Origin: Haloarcula mannanilytica
Lineage (GTDB): Archaea > Halobacteriota > Halobacteria > Halobacteriales > Haloarculaceae
Length of the DNA stretch: 64,000 bases
Direction of reading: 5' to 3'
Assembly: GCF_005406125.1 (NCBI RefSeq)
Contig: NZ_BIXZ01000008.1
Coordinates: 1 to 64,000, forward strand
The notes beneath the pieces were generated by a model. The model was given only the letters and a program-made list of their open reading frames with translations. It searched no databases and was not told the DNA's origin. The translations under genes and the position numbers were made by a program. Below, piece after piece: positions 44,661 to 52,458 of the stretch (the stretch's first letter is position 1; each line of letters opens with the position of its first letter).

Positions 44661-44669
44661 CTTAAGTTT
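44661..44669 (+). promoter_or_regulatory. TATA-like box for sdhA
   Basis: CTTAAGTTT lies about 45 bases before ATG 44712. It supports separate transcription of sdhA, which is needed here because the other sdh genes lie 3.9 kb upstream. Confidence 0.4.
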
Positions 44670-44711
44670 GGCTAATCCTAAGCCGAAACTACGCCAAGAG
44701 ACCCTTTCACA

Positions 44712-46538
44712 ATGTACGAACACGATGTCATCGTGGTCGGCGCGGGTGGCGCTGGCCTCAGAGCTGCGATTGCAGCGGACGAAGAGGGTGCGGATGTCGC
44801 CCTCGTGACCAAGCTCCATCCGGTTCGGAGCCACACAGGTGCCGCGGAGGGGGGAATCAACGCCGCACTTCAGGAGGGAGACTCCTGGGACCTCCACGCC
44901 TACGACACGATGAAGGGGTCCGACTACCTCGGGGACGCCCCTGCTATCGACACCTTCGCCAAGGACGCCCCGGAAGAGGTCATCCAGCTCGAACACTGGG
45001 GAATGCCCTTCTCCCGCGAGGACGACGGCCGCGTCTCTCAGCGCCCGTTTGGCGGCCTCTCGTACCCGCGAACGACCTACGCCGGTGCCGAAACCGGCCA
45101 CCACCTGCTGCACACGATGTACGAGCAGGCGGTCAAGCGCGGTATCGAGGTGTACGACGAGTGGTACGTGACCCAGCTGGCGGTCACCGACCACGACGAC
45201 CCCGAGGACCGCGTCTGTCACGGCTGTGTCGCCTACGACATCAAGTCCGGCGAGATTCAGGGCTTCCGCGCCAACAACGGCGTGATTCTCGCGACCGGCG
45301 GCCTCGGCCAGGCCTTCGACCACACCACGAACGCTGTCGCCAACACCGGCGACGGCTGCGCGATGGCCTACCGCGCCGGCGTCCCGATGGAGGACATGGA
45401 GATGATCCAGTTCCACCCGACAACGCTCCCCTCGACGGGCGTCCTCATTTCCGAGGGGGTCCGGGGCGAGGGTGGCATCCTCTACAACGACGACGAAGAG
45501 CGGTTCATGTTCGAACACGGTTACGCCAACAACGAGGGGGAACTGGCTTCCCGTGACGTGGTCGCCCGTGCCGAACTAACTGAAGTCAACGAGGGCCGCG
45601 GCGTCGAGGACGAGTACGTCGACCTCGATATGCGCCACCTCGGCGAGGAGCGCATCCTCGACCGCCTTGAGAACATCCTCCACCTTGCGGAGGACTTCGA
45701 GGGCGTCGACGGTCTCGACGAGCCGATGCCGGTCAAGCCCGGCCAGCACTACGCCATGGGCGGCATCGAGTGCGACGAGAACGGTGAGACGTGTATCGAC
45801 GGCCTCTATGCCGCCGGCGAGACCGCGTGTGTCTCGCTGCACGGCGCGAACCGACTCGGCGGGAACGCCCTGCCGGAACTGCTCGTGTTCGGCGCTCGCG
45901 CCGGCCACCACGCCGCCGGCAAGGACATGAAGACCGCCGAAATCCAGACCGGCCCCTCCGCAAAGAGCGAGCCCGGCAACGTCGAACCGCCGGTCGAACC
46001 CGGCGCAATCGACGCCAGCAGCGACGACGTTGCCGCCGACGGGGCGGCAGTCGAACCGCAGTCGGTCCTCGAAAACACCGTCGAACAGGAGCGCCAGCGC
46101 ATCGAGACCCTCATCGAGTCCGACGGCATCAACCACGCCGAAGTCCGTGCGGACGTTCAGGAGACGATGACCGAGAACGTCAACGTGTTCCGGACGGAGG
46201 GGGGCCTAGAAAAGGCCCTTCGGGACCTCCGGACGGCCCGCAAGGAGTACGAGAACGTCGCCGTCGAAGACCCATCCCGGACTTACAACACGGACCTCAT
46301 TCACACCATCGAGACCCGCAACATCCTCGACGTGGCCGAGGCCATCACGCTCGGCGCGCTCGCCCGCGAGGAGTTCCGCGGCGCTCACTGGCGTGCCGAA
46401 CACCAGGAGCGCAAGGACGACGAGTGGATCAAGCACACGATGCTGGCCTGGAACGAGGGCCAGCCGGAGCTGTACTACAAACCGGTCATCCTCGAAGGCG
46501 ACGAGGAGACCTACGAGCCGAAAGTCCGGTCGTACTGA
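44712..46538 (+). CDS. sdhA: Succinate dehydrogenase flavoprotein subunit
   Basis: 608 residues. The FAD loop VIVVGAGGAGLRAAIAADEE is at about 7-26. His41 in VRSHTGAAEGGINAAL is the expected covalent FAD attachment. Further motifs are FSREDDGRVSQRPFGGLSYP (about 100), GDGCAMAYRAGVPMEDMEMI QFHPT region (about 215-240), and the catalytic Arg near LHGANRLGGNALPELLVFGA (about 377-396). An acidic low-complexity insertion (about 415-450) is a haloarchaeal addition. It oxidises succinate to fumarate. It has its own promoter and is separated from sdhCDB. Confidence 0.95.
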   Translation: MYEHDVIVVGAGGAGLRAAIAADEEGADVALVTKLHPVRSHTGAAEGGINAALQEGDSWDLHAYDTMKGSDYLGDAPAIDTFAKDAPEEVIQLEHWGMPFSREDDGRVSQRPFGGLSYPRTTYAGAETGHHLLHTMYEQAVKRGIEVYDEWYVTQLAVTDHDDPEDRVCHGCVAYDIKSGEIQGFRANNGVILATGGLGQAFDHTTNAVANTGDGCAMAYRAGVPMEDMEMIQFHPTTLPSTGVLISEGVRGEGGILYNDDEERFMFEHGYANNEGELASRDVVARAELTEVNEGRGVEDEYVDLDMRHLGEERILDRLENILHLAEDFEGVDGLDEPMPVKPGQHYAMGGIECDENGETCIDGLYAAGETACVSLHGANRLGGNALPELLVFGARAGHHAAGKDMKTAEIQTGPSAKSEPGNVEPPVEPGAIDASSDDVAADGAAVEPQSVLENTVEQERQRIETLIESDGINHAEVRADVQETMTENVNVFRTEGGLEKALRDLRTARKEYENVAVEDPSRTYNTDLIHTIETRNILDVAEAITLGALAREEFRGAHWRAEHQERKDDEWIKHTMLAWNEGQPELYYKPVILEGDEETYEPKVRSY

Positions 46539-46577
46539 CGACCCGACTGTCGGCTTCCGTCGCTGTTTCTGCGCGTT

Positions 46578-46898
46578 TCACGGTGCGCCGACGAGGACGA
46601 ACGTGCTTTCGGTGTCGCCGTTGTGAATCGTTCGCTCTGCTTCGGGCGGGAGTCTGATCGCATCGCCCGCATCCAACGTTACCTCCTCACCGTCGACTTC
46701 GATAGTTGCCGCGCCCTCAACGAGGACGTACACCTCTTCGTGGCCCTCCTCGGCGTGATCGTGCGGTTTGCCGGTCCAGCCGGCATCACAGTCGAGTACG
46801 GTGACGCCCAACCCCTCGCAGTTCAGCGGATCCCGGAGGAAATGCATCGCGTCGGCGACTGGGTCCACGTCGGTGTAGTTGACTTTCGTGTAGCTCAC
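46578..46898 (-). CDS. Single-domain cupin protein
   Basis: 106 residues, MSYTKVNYTDVDPVADAMHF. The cupin motif 1 GKPHDHAEEGHEEVYVLVEG has the two His and the Glu of the metal site (about residues 45-58), and motif 2 is EGAATIEVDGEEVTLDAGDA with PPEAERTIHNG. Such small cupins have many activities, from isomerases to sensor proteins. The gene converges with sdhA, 39 bases apart. Confidence 0.8.
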   Translation of the reverse strand: MSYTKVNYTDVDPVADAMHFLRDPLNCEGLGVTVLDCDAGWTGKPHDHAEEGHEEVYVLVEGAATIEVDGEEVTLDAGDAIRLPPEAERTIHNGDTESTFVLVGAP

Positions 46899-47099
46899 GG
46901 GTGCAGGTGTTGCCGTGCAACGTCAAATAAGTTGTTGTGAATCCGATATGATTCGTCTCAGTCGGGACAGCAGTGACCACCTGACTGCAGGTGGTTCTCA
47001 GGTATCTGAATCACAAACGAAGCGTCGGTGAGCGCTGAGCCACGGAAACACCCGGAATCATCACTTACTTGGTTGTCAGGACCGTACAGAAGATAGCTT

Positions 47100-47202
47100 G
47101 GAAGGGTGGCTCAGTGGTAGAGCGCTACCGACTGGCATGCCAGATCTCGGTCGGTAGTCACCCCGCAAAGGGCTCCGCGTGGTTCGACTCCCGCCCCTTC
47201 CA
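47100..47202 (+). tRNA. Atypical tRNA-like gene, possibly tRNA-Ala (GGC) with extra sequence
   Basis: Acceptor halves GGAAGGG (47100-47106) and CCCTTCC (47195-47201) pair perfectly, discriminator A at 47202. The D arm GCTC-AGTGGTA-GAGC and a T-loop-like GGTTCGACTCC are normal. The middle is not: the total is 103 nt, about 30 more than a standard tRNA. The anticodon region CTACCGAC...GTCGGTAG is an 8-bp stem enclosing TGGCATGCCAGATCTCG. The only loop with a proper U33 and purine 37 is CTGGCAT (anticodon GGC, Ala). The T stem has an extra T. Introns at two places or a tRNA-derived RNA are both possible. The isotype is uncertain. Confidence 0.55.
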
Positions 47203-47516
47203 TTGGTTCGCCGGTAGCGACTGCAGTTCACGCACAAAATGTGGCGGTCGCTGTGGAGTTACAATAGAAACGAGCGTCGGAGGGGGGAACCGACGCTCAA
47301 CAGGAAGTGGAAAGGTACGGAATGTGGGGGGTGGGGGGTGGGGTGGTGCGGCACCAGTACGGTGCCTATCAGAATCAACAGCTACGGTTGTATAAAAAAC
47401 CAGCGGGGAGATTATCATAGTTGATATCACCGGAGCGCACGCAGACAGACCGCTGTAATGGGATCGAAACGGCCTCGAAAAACTGAATTGCAGGTCCTGT
47501 CAGTGGCCGCGAACAG
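47203..47516. other. Intergenic region with a G-rich tract
   Basis: No gene is seen in these 314 bases. Bases 47326-47346 consist of G runs of 6, 6, 4 and 2 separated by single T residues. This is a strong candidate for a G-quadruplex on the plus strand. It lies between the tRNA-like gene and the 3' end of a minus-strand gene, so it is not in a promoter of a known gene. Confidence 0.5.
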
Positions 47517-47741
47517 CTATTTGTGGGTGAACAGGACGACGTTACCGTCGTTGATCGTCGTACAGAGGTCCATCTCGAAGTCGAGGTTGAGGGAGGTAAA
47601 CTCCTGCTTGCAGACGACCATATCGTCGAACGGTTCCGCACAGGAGGGACAGGCCACGGCCGTCGTGTTCTGGTAGGAAGCGATCGCCTCGTTGTCCTCG
47701 CGCGGCGTCAGCGACGAGAGGAGTTCGTCGAAATCGTCCAT
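47517..47741 (-). CDS. Small conserved haloarchaeal protein with Cys pair
   Basis: 74 residues, MDDFDELLSSLTPREDNEAI. A C-x2-C pair occurs in VACPSCAEPFDD (about 28-39), and more Cys follow (VVCKQEF, DLCTTI), so a zinc site is possible. It ends with NDGNVVLFTHK. It resembles small Halobacteria-only proteins (DUF7385-like, recalled loosely). Function unknown. It is divergent from cobT. Confidence 0.7.
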   Translation of the reverse strand: MDDFDELLSSLTPREDNEAIASYQNTTAVACPSCAEPFDDMVVCKQEFTSLNLDFEMDLCTTINDGNVVLFTHK

Positions 47742-47828
47742 GTTCGGGGAACCGGGAGCCCGTGATATAAATCATGCGCCGCCCGCACCACCACTGTATT
47801 AAAGTGGAGTTGTGCTAATACAACTACA

Positions 47829-48881
47829 ATGACTGCATCCGGTGGCGGAACGCGCTTCGCACTCGTCGCAGGGACCACAGAAACCGCCGGGCGGGCGGGG
47901 ATCAGCGCCGCCGGAGCTGATTCCGAGTTGCTGTCGGTAACGCCCGCGGCGGACGCGGAACTGGTGACCTACGGCAGTCCGGTCCGGACCGATGTCGTTC
48001 CTGTCAGTCCGAGCGGCTGTCCGACACCGGCGTTGGTGACGCGGGCCGTTCGTGAGGTGCTGGGACTAGACGTTACGGTTATCGACGGCGGACTGGCGGA
48101 AAAGACCGGCGCGCCAACAGTGTCTGTCGGCGCACGGCCGGGCAAAGACATCGCGGAGCAGGACCCAGTGCCGACCGCTCACGGAGCCTTTGCGGCCGCT
48201 CGACAGTTCGGCCAGACGCTCCCGGCCGACGAACTCTACCTAGGCGAGTCCATTCCGGGCGGGACGACGACGGCACTCGGCGTCCTTCGGGCACTCGGCG
48301 AGAGCGGCATGGTCTCCTCGTCGCTTCCCGAGAACCCGACAGAACAGAAGGAAACACTGGTCGCTGAGGGGCTCCAGGCCAGTTCGCTGGAGCCGGGCGA
48401 GGCCGCAGACGAGCCCAAGCGAGCGGTCCGGCGGATGGGCGACCCCGTCCTGGCAACACTCGCCGGACTCACGGCGGGGGCTGTCGAGAGCGACACCGCC
48501 GTGACGCTGGCCGGCGGGAGCCAGTGTATCGCCGTCGCTGCGCTGGTCCGGCATGGCGGCTACGCGGGACCGCTCGGACTGGCGACGACGAGCTACGTGG
48601 CCGACGACGAGAGCGCCGACGTGCGGGAGTCGGCGGACCGCCTCGACCTCGATCTCACGGTGACAGACCCCGGCTTCGACCGGAGCGTCCACGTCGCCAT
48701 GGAGCGGTTCGTCGCCGGTGAGGCCAAGGAAGGCGTGGGCATGGGCGGCGCGCTGGCGCTCGCTGACCGCGCCGGCATCCCGATGGCGGAGATTCGGGAC
48801 CGCTTCGCGGCGATCTACGACGATCTGATCGGTGACCCGGCCACGGGGACGGCGACACCAGAGGAGGAGCCGGGCCGATGA
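47829..48881 (+). CDS. cobT: Nicotinate mononucleotide-dependent phosphoribosyltransferase, UPF0284/CobT family
   Basis: 350 residues. The archaeal CobT branch is recognised by FALVAGTTETAGRAGISAAG at the start, FGQTLPADELYLGESIPGGT (about 120-140), TTALGVLRALGESGM, and VTLAGGSQCIAVAALVRHGG (about 225-244). It transfers phosphoribose from nicotinate mononucleotide to the lower-ligand base during assembly of the cobalamin nucleotide loop. It overlaps cbiA by four bases, which fits a B12 operon. There is no sign of a cobalamin riboswitch upstream. Confidence 0.85.
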   Translation: MTASGGGTRFALVAGTTETAGRAGISAAGADSELLSVTPAADAELVTYGSPVRTDVVPVSPSGCPTPALVTRAVREVLGLDVTVIDGGLAEKTGAPTVSVGARPGKDIAEQDPVPTAHGAFAAARQFGQTLPADELYLGESIPGGTTTALGVLRALGESGMVSSSLPENPTEQKETLVAEGLQASSLEPGEAADEPKRAVRRMGDPVLATLAGLTAGAVESDTAVTLAGGSQCIAVAALVRHGGYAGPLGLATTSYVADDESADVRESADRLDLDLTVTDPGFDRSVHVAMERFVAGEAKEGVGMGGALALADRAGIPMAEIRDRFAAIYDDLIGDPATGTATPEEEPGR

Positions 48882-50191
48882 AGGGGGTCGTCCTCGCGGG
48901 CACGAGCTCCGGCGTCGGCAAGACCGTTGCGACACTTGCCACGCTCACCGCGCTCGAAGACGCCGGCTATCGGCCCCAGCCCGCCAAAGCCGGCCCTGAT
49001 TTCATCGACCCGAGCCACCACGAGGCGCTCGTCGAGACGCCCTCGCGGACGCTCGACCCCTGGCTGGCCGGCGAGGACGGCATGCGACGGACCTACTGGC
49101 GCGGCGAGGGTGACATCTGCGTCGTGGAGGGTGTGATGGGGCTGTACGACGGGAGCAAGACATCGACGGCAGCCGTCGCCGAGGGACTGGACCTCCCGGT
49201 CGTCCTGGTCGTGGACGCGAAGGCCGGCATGGAGAGCGTCGCCGCGACGGCGCTTGGCTTCAAACAGTACGCCGATCAGGTCGGCGTCGACATCGACGTG
49301 GCCGGCATCCTCGCCCAGCGCGCCCACGGCGGTCGACACGCCGACGGCATCGAAGACGCGCTGCCCGATGACCTCACCTACTTCGGACGGCTTCCGCCGC
49401 TGTCCGATCTGGAGATACCGGACCGACATCTCGGGTTGCACATGGGTTCGGAAGCAGGCCTCGACCGGGCGGCGCTGTCGACGGCCGCGGAGACCATCGC
49501 GGTCGAGCGGCTGGTCGACGTGGCACGGACACCGCCCGAGGCCCCACCCGAAGAAACCGACAGCGACGGCTCGCCGACCGACCGCCGGGTCGCTGTCGCA
49601 GAGGACAGCGCGTTCTGTTTCACCTACCCCTCCGTGCTCGAACGGCTCCGGTCGGAAGCGACCCTCGAACCGTTCTCGCCGGTCGCCGGCGACCCGGTTC
49701 CCGACGCCGACGCGATCTATCTCCCCGGCGGCTATCCGGAACTTCACGGTGAGGCGCTGGAAGCCGGCGGGACGCTCGACGGGATAGCTGACCGTGCCGC
49801 TGACGGCGTCCCCGTCTACGGCGAGTGTGGCGGTCTGATGGCGCTGTCGGAGTCGCTGACCTCGACCGACGGCGACACCTACGAGATGGCCGGGGTCCTT
49901 CCGGCGGACATCGAGATGCAGGACCGGTATCAGGCGCTCGACCACGTCGAACTGGACGCCCGCGGGGATACCGTGACGGCGGCAGCCGGTGACAGCCTCC
50001 GCGGCCACGAGTTCCACTACTCCGCCGCGGACCTCGGCAGCGACGCGTCGTTCGCCTTCGACGTGGTTCGCGGCGACGGTATCGACGGCGACCACGACGG
50101 CCTCACGGAGTACACCACGCTCGGGACCTACTGTCACTGCCACGCCGAGAGCGGCGCCTTCGACCGTCTGCTTGAACTGCCTTCGAAGTGA
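48878..50191 (+). CDS. cbiA: Cobyrinic acid a,c-diamide synthase
   Basis: 437 residues. The ATP loop VVLAGTSSGVGKTVATLATL (about 4-23) starts the dethiobiotin-synthetase-like domain; PAKAGPDFIDPSHH (about 36-49) and VEGVMGLYDGSK (about 87) follow. The class I glutaminase half has YLPGGYPELHGEAL (about 287) and nucleophile Cys in VYGECGGLMALS (about 315), with the His in GHEFHYS (about 376). It amidates cobyrinic acid at the a and c positions using glutamine and ATP. It overlaps cobT by four bases. Confidence 0.92.
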   Translation: MKGVVLAGTSSGVGKTVATLATLTALEDAGYRPQPAKAGPDFIDPSHHEALVETPSRTLDPWLAGEDGMRRTYWRGEGDICVVEGVMGLYDGSKTSTAAVAEGLDLPVVLVVDAKAGMESVAATALGFKQYADQVGVDIDVAGILAQRAHGGRHADGIEDALPDDLTYFGRLPPLSDLEIPDRHLGLHMGSEAGLDRAALSTAAETIAVERLVDVARTPPEAPPEETDSDGSPTDRRVAVAEDSAFCFTYPSVLERLRSEATLEPFSPVAGDPVPDADAIYLPGGYPELHGEALEAGGTLDGIADRAADGVPVYGECGGLMALSESLTSTDGDTYEMAGVLPADIEMQDRYQALDHVELDARGDTVTAAAGDSLRGHEFHYSAADLGSDASFAFDVVRGDGIDGDHDGLTEYTTLGTYCHCHAESGAFDRLLELPSK

Positions 50192-50268
50192 GCCGAACCG
50201 TAAACGCCCGTCGGACGCGTGGCTGACCGCCCGCAACCTTTTTTCCGCCTGGCAGCATCGTTCTGATA

Positions 50269-51078
50269 ATGAACGAGTTGCGCGACCTGCTCGGTGACCT
50301 GGTCGCAGATGTCGACTCCGTGTTCCTGTTCTCCCCGAACGCATCCTTCTTCGAGGAGTTCGACGAAGTCGACGAAGAGATCGTCGTCGTCGGCCCGGAG
50401 AACGCACTCGATGCGGACCCGTTCGTCGAACTGCCGATCGATTTTACCGACCTCGAAGGGCGGCTTCGCTTCGGTATCGAAGGCGCGCTGGAACAGGGCA
50501 TCGTCGACGAGGGCGACGAGGTGCTCTGTGTGACCCAGATGTTCGACGGCGCTGAGAACACGCTCGTGCGGGTCCAGACCAACGACTTCTCACCCTCCGG
50601 CGTGTACGACATGTTCGTCAACTCCAGGGCGGACGCCAGTGTCGTCCGCGATGTCTTCGAGGTCGCTATCGAACTGGGGAAGAAAGGCCAGAAGGGCAAG
50701 CCCGTCGGGGCGCTGTTCGTCGTCGGCGATGCCGGCAAGGTGATGAACAAGTCCCGACCGCTGTCGTACAACCCCTTCGAGAAGTCCCACGTCCACGTCG
50801 GCGACCCCATCGTCAACGTGATGCTCAAGGAGTTCTCGCGGCTCGACGGTGCCTTTGTCATCTCGGACGCCGGCAAGATCGTCTCCGCGTACCGGTACCT
50901 CGAACCCTCCGCGGAGGGGGTCGATATCCCGAAGGGGCTTGGCGCTCGCCACATGGCGGCCGGCGCGGTCACCCGTGACACCATGGCGACAGCTATCGTT
51001 CTCTCGGAGAGCGACGGGCTCGTACGGGCGTTCAAGGGCGGGGAACTGGTCCTCGAAATCGATCCCGAGGAGTACTGA
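50269..51078 (+). CDS. dacZ: Diadenylate cyclase DacZ
   Basis: 269 residues. The C-terminal DisA_N-type domain starts near residue 110. Active-site motifs are LDGAFVISDAGKIVSAYRYL (DGA, about 195-214) and KGLGARHMAAGAVTRDTMAT (RH pair, about 224-243), then AIVLSESDGLVRAFKGG. It makes c-di-AMP from two ATP. In Haloferax volcanii dacZ is essential and c-di-AMP level affects osmoregulation (established knowledge of the family). The mscS-type channel gene starts two bases after its stop, joining signal and osmotic function. Confidence 0.92.
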   Translation: MNELRDLLGDLVADVDSVFLFSPNASFFEEFDEVDEEIVVVGPENALDADPFVELPIDFTDLEGRLRFGIEGALEQGIVDEGDEVLCVTQMFDGAENTLVRVQTNDFSPSGVYDMFVNSRADASVVRDVFEVAIELGKKGQKGKPVGALFVVGDAGKVMNKSRPLSYNPFEKSHVHVGDPIVNVMLKEFSRLDGAFVISDAGKIVSAYRYLEPSAEGVDIPKGLGARHMAAGAVTRDTMATAIVLSESDGLVRAFKGGELVLEIDPEEY

Positions 51079-51080
51079 GG

Positions 51081-51875
51081 ATGCAGCTTGGCTTCGACTG
51101 GGCGACGATAATCAGGCAGGTGTTCTCACCACAGGGAACGTTCGTCTTCTCGCTTGTGGTACTCGGTGCAGGTATCATCCTCGGCTACCTCGTCTGGCGC
51201 TCCTCCCGGCGGTTCATGCGCGAACTCGGCGTTCCGGAAGCGGTAGAGGGGACGCCATTCGAGCGGACGGCACGGGGACTGGGCACATCGACCGTCGGTA
51301 TCGTCTCGAACCTGGCGGCGCTGTTCATCTACATCACGACGGTCACTGCCGTCCTCAACATCGCCCAGCTGACCGACCCGGAGCTGTACTGGGCCCGCTT
51401 CACGTCGTTCCTGCCGGACCTGTTTATTGCCCTCTTTGCGGTCATTATCGGCCTCATCGCAGGCGATAAGGCCAAGCTCGTCGTCTCGGAGCGACTGCGC
51501 AGCGTCAAGATGCCCGAAGCGACGGTGCTACCCGAACTCGTCAAGTACAGCATCTTCTATCTGGCCGTGCTCATCGCGCTCGGCCAACTCGGCGTCGAGA
51601 CGCTCGCCCTGCTCATTCTCCTGGCGGCGTATGCCTTCGGGCTGGTGTTCGTCTGCGGGCTGGCACTGAAAGACATCCTGCAGGCCGGTGCAGCGGGTAT
51701 CTACCTGCTCCTGACAGAGCCATACAGTATCGGCGACGAGATCGTCATCGGCGACCAGAGCGGCATCGTTCAGGAGGTGGATATCCTCGTGACGCGCATC
51801 GAAAGTGACGGCGAGGAGTACATCATTCCGAACAAGCGTGTGTTCAATGCCGGTATCGTCCGCATGCGGGACTGA
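51081..51875 (+). CDS. MscS-family mechanosensitive ion channel
   Basis: 264 residues starting MQLGFDWATIIRQVFSPQGT. Hydrophobic helices are at about 18-40, 78-100, 112-132, 155-180 and 185-205. The last carries LALKDILQAGAAGIYLLLTE, the pore-helix and hinge region of MscS, followed by the beta domain YSIGDEIVIGDQSGIVQEVD. The C-terminal cytoplasmic domain is very short: the protein ends soon after PNKRVFNAGIVRMRD. It probably releases solutes upon hypo-osmotic shock. It is tightly co-transcribed with dacZ. Confidence 0.85.
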   Translation: MQLGFDWATIIRQVFSPQGTFVFSLVVLGAGIILGYLVWRSSRRFMRELGVPEAVEGTPFERTARGLGTSTVGIVSNLAALFIYITTVTAVLNIAQLTDPELYWARFTSFLPDLFIALFAVIIGLIAGDKAKLVVSERLRSVKMPEATVLPELVKYSIFYLAVLIALGQLGVETLALLILLAAYAFGLVFVCGLALKDILQAGAAGIYLLLTEPYSIGDEIVIGDQSGIVQEVDILVTRIESDGEEYIIPNKRVFNAGIVRMRD

Positions 51876-51889
51876 GAGCCGGGACCGCG

Positions 51890-52408
51890 TTACGTTTGGT
51901 CGACCGCCGGTTCGTCGGAACCGAGCGGTTCGGCCGGGACGCCGGCGACGGTCGTTTCGGGTGGGACATCCTCGGTCACGAGCGAGTTCGCCGCGACCTG
52001 TGCGCCCGCGCCGATTTCGACGCCGGGGAGGACAATCGCGCCCGCCCCAATCATCGCCCGTTCGCCGACGACGACCTCGCCGGTTCGGTACTCTTCCTGC
52101 AAGAACTCGTGACACAGCAGCGTCGCGTCGTAGCCGATGATGGCGTGGTCCTCGACGGTGATGAGTTCCGGCCAGAACACGTCCGGCGTCGACTCCAGGC
52201 CCCAGGCGACGCCGTCGCCGACGGTAACGCCCAGGCGGGACAGCAGCCAGTTCTTCAGCCGGAGGCTCGGCGAGACCCGACAGATGAGGATGACGACGTA
52301 GTTGACCATCACCCGGAGGAGGTGTTTGCCGTCCGGCCACGGGAACAGCGAGTTGTGCGGGCCGGGCGTCGGATGCTGGGTCAAACGGTCGTGTCGTGGA
52401 CCACTCAC
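51890..52408 (-). CDS. Hexapeptide-repeat acyltransferase
   Basis: 172 residues if translation starts at GTG 52408 (SGPRHDRLTQHPTPGPHNSL). A longer start at 52525 would overlap trkH by 67 bases and adds non-conserved sequence. The left-handed beta-helix covers about residues 80-165, with IIGYDATLLCHEFLQEEYRT (likely catalytic His) and VVVGERAMIGAGAIVLPGVE. The LRVMVNYVVILICRVSPSLR segment is a short hydrophobic helix. It belongs to the WbbJ/LacA-type O-acetyltransferases; the substrate may be a sugar or lipid. It follows trkH on the same strand. Confidence 0.72.
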   Translation of the reverse strand: MSGPRHDRLTQHPTPGPHNSLFPWPDGKHLLRVMVNYVVILICRVSPSLRLKNWLLSRLGVTVGDGVAWGLESTPDVFWPELITVEDHAIIGYDATLLCHEFLQEEYRTGEVVVGERAMIGAGAIVLPGVEIGAGAQVAANSLVTEDVPPETTVAGVPAEPLGSDEPAVDQT

Positions 52409-52458
52409 GTCCGTCGTGTACGGGGCCGCGGTAATCAAACCCGTCGGCTCACCTTCGG

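Noticed and set aside
47760-47828. Cobalamin riboswitch upstream of cobT
   Set aside because: The gap is under 90 bases and shows no B12-box-like sequence; too short for the known fold.
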